This document shows, one piece after another, positions 63,153 through 64,000 of a stretch of 64,000 nucleotides of DNA; position 1 is the first letter of the stretch; each line of letters starts with the position of its first letter. The notes beneath the pieces were generated by a model. That model did not search any database and was not told the DNA's origin. It was given only the letters and a program-made list of their open reading frames with translations. Both the position numbers and the translations under genes were made by a program. The stretch comes from Caulobacteraceae bacterium (GTDB lineage: Bacteria; Pseudomonadota; Alphaproteobacteria; Caulobacterales; Caulobacteraceae). The DNA lies in assembly GCA_027487945.1 (NCBI GenBank), contig JAIYCQ010000008.1:59144-123143 (forward strand), given 5' to 3'.

Positions 63153-64000
63153 ATGGTCGCACGCGTGGTGACGGTCGCTTTCCAGGGCGTTGAGGCCCGT
63201 CGCGTCGACGTCGAGGTCCAGCTGACCGGCGGCGAGCAGGTGATGGTCGTGGTCGGCCTGGGCGACAAGGCGGTGGCCGAGAGCCGGGAGCGGGTGCGGG
63301 GCGCCTTCACCGGCCTTGGTCTGGCCATGCCCGGCAAACGGATCGTCGTGAACCTGGCCCCCGCCGACCTGCCCAAGGAGGGCAGCCACTACGACCTGCC
63401 GATCGCCCTGGCGGTGATGGGGGCGATGGGGGTCATCCCGCCCGACGCGCTGAACGGCTGGGTGGCGGTGGGGGAGCTGTCGCTGGACGGCGCCATCTGC
63501 CCGGTGGCCGGGGTGCTCCCCGCCGCCGTGGCGGCCGGGGCCATGGACCTGGGCCTCATCTGTCCCGAGCCCTGCGGCGCCGAGGCGGCCTGGGCCGGCG
63601 GCGCCCGGGTGATCGCGCCGCGCTCGCTGATCGGGCTGATCAACCACTTCCGCGGGACCCAGCTGCTGTCCGAGCCGCGGCCCGGCCCCATCGTCGAGGG
63701 CGGCCGCATCCCTGACCTGCGCGAGGTCAAGGGCCAGGAACAGGCCAAGCGGGCGCTGGAGATCGCCGCCGCCGGCGGCCACAACCTGCTGTTCAGCGGC
63801 CCGCCGGGCTCGGGCAAGTCGATGATGGCCCAGCGGCTGCCGGGCATCCTGCCGCCGCTGTCGCCGGCCGAGCTGCTCGAAACCTCGATGGTCCACTCGG
63901 TGGCCGGGCTGATCGCGCGGGGCGAGCTTACGCGCGCCCGGCCGTTCCGGGCGCCGCACCATTCCGCCAGCATGGCCGCCCTGACCGGCGGCGGGCTGAA
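63153..64000 (+). CDS. comM: ComM/YifB-family Mg-chelatase-like AAA+ ATPase, N-terminal part (partial)
   Basis: The frame runs from the ATG at 63153 past the window end (282 codons visible). The N-terminal domain has VEVQLTGGEQVMVVVGLGDKAVAESRERV and NLAPADLPKEGSHYDLPIAL, a Lon-protease-like domain. Then comes the AAA+ Walker A: LLFSGPPGSGKSMMAQRLPGILPPLS, with RPFRAPHHSAS at the end of the visible part. ComM helps branch migration during natural transformation; in related species it is part of the SOS response. Not truncated by mutation, only by the window. Confidence 0.92.
   Translation, partial: MVARVVTVAFQGVEARRVDVEVQLTGGEQVMVVVGLGDKAVAESRERVRGAFTGLGLAMPGKRIVVNLAPADLPKEGSHYDLPIALAVMGAMGVIPPDALNGWVAVGELSLDGAICPVAGVLPAAVAAGAMDLGLICPEPCGAEAAWAGGARVIAPRSLIGLINHFRGTQLLSEPRPGPIVEGGRIPDLREVKGQEQAKRALEIAAAGGHNLLFSGPPGSGKSMMAQRLPGILPPLSPAELLETSMVHSVAGLIARGELTRARPFRAPHHSASMAALTGGGL

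Noticed and set aside
1..64000. CRISPR arrays, phage genes, insertion sequences, rRNA operons
   Set aside because: No regular short direct repeats, transposase, integrase or phage motifs, and no rRNA sequence were seen.

Overview
The window is a stretch of high-GC chromosome from an alphaproteobacterium, almost certainly a member of the Caulobacterales (Caulobacter/Phenylobacterium type). The pointers are a 1620-residue NAD-glutamate dehydrogenase of the GdhZ type, the holdfast-anchor genes hfaA and hfaB, a CC0125/CC1285-type lipoprotein, a Usg protein, a ChrR-type sigma/anti-sigma pair and an alphaproteobacterial GTTC-N7-GTTC SOS box. I see no rRNA, CRISPR array, insertion sequence, phage gene or plasmid origin. 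Genes are packed tightly, and several convergent pairs share their stop codons.

Layout. 1-3.4 kb: the end of a ThiF/MoeB-like gene, an alpha/beta hydrolase, a membrane protein, a 2-hydroxyacid dehydrogenase and an SH3 lipoprotein. 3.4-6.1 kb: fabA-fabB-fabI, the unsaturated/type II fatty acid set. 6.1-9.6 kb: an emrA-emrB-tetR efflux operon with a likely TetR operator upstream. 9.6-14.7 kb: a UbiH-like monooxygenase, then a thioredoxin-TPR/LON-domain/Trm112 operon, a YbaK-type editing protein and a DUF6065 protein. 14.8-20.4 kb: tRNA-Gly(GCC) with its terminator, an MHYT-PAS-GGDEF-EAL protein, a HerA-like ATPase and an AI-2E-type exporter. 20.7-26.4 kb: gdhZ and a dienelactone-hydrolase-like gene with a palindromic operator inside its promoter. 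26.5-32.5 kb: purH behind a ZTP riboswitch, then a heparinase-like gene, rpe, rsmB and a small membrane protein.

32.6-41.5 kb: an SDHAF4-like factor, a Cys/Pro/Tyr-rich secreted protein, pyrF, MarC, an SDR, an Rrf2 regulator with a flavodoxin-like gene, kup, argG and a MAPEG protein. 41.5-50 kb: transporters (TSUP, LysE, EamA), Usg, a lipoprotein, SDR/MDR oxidoreductases, DUF1232, YhhN and an isoaspartyl peptidase. 50-55.6 kb: an ECF sigma factor with a ChrR-like partner that lacks the N-terminal zinc motif, rlmN, DUF350, a trypsin-like protease and an AmpG-like carrier. 55.6-59.8 kb: a soluble hybrid histidine kinase, hfaB, hfaA, a secreted four-repeat protein and a PilZ protein. 59.9-64 kb: rsmI, yraN, a SirB1-like protein, gshB and the start of a comM/yifB gene behind an SOS box.

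The most unusual region is 57.2-59.2 kb. The holdfast-anchor genes hfaA-hfaB are preceded by a gene for a secreted protein made of four regular 45-46-residue repeats. Its core motif resembles a segment of HfaA, and a sigma54-like -24/-12 element sits upstream. No hfaD-like gene follows hfaB in the usual place. Other strong regulatory signals are the ZTP riboswitch with its promoter (purH), three operator-type palindromes (emrA, the hydrolase at 26 kb and the Rrf2 locus) and the SOS box at 63.07 kb. All assignments come from reading translations and motifs by eye; no database search was run.
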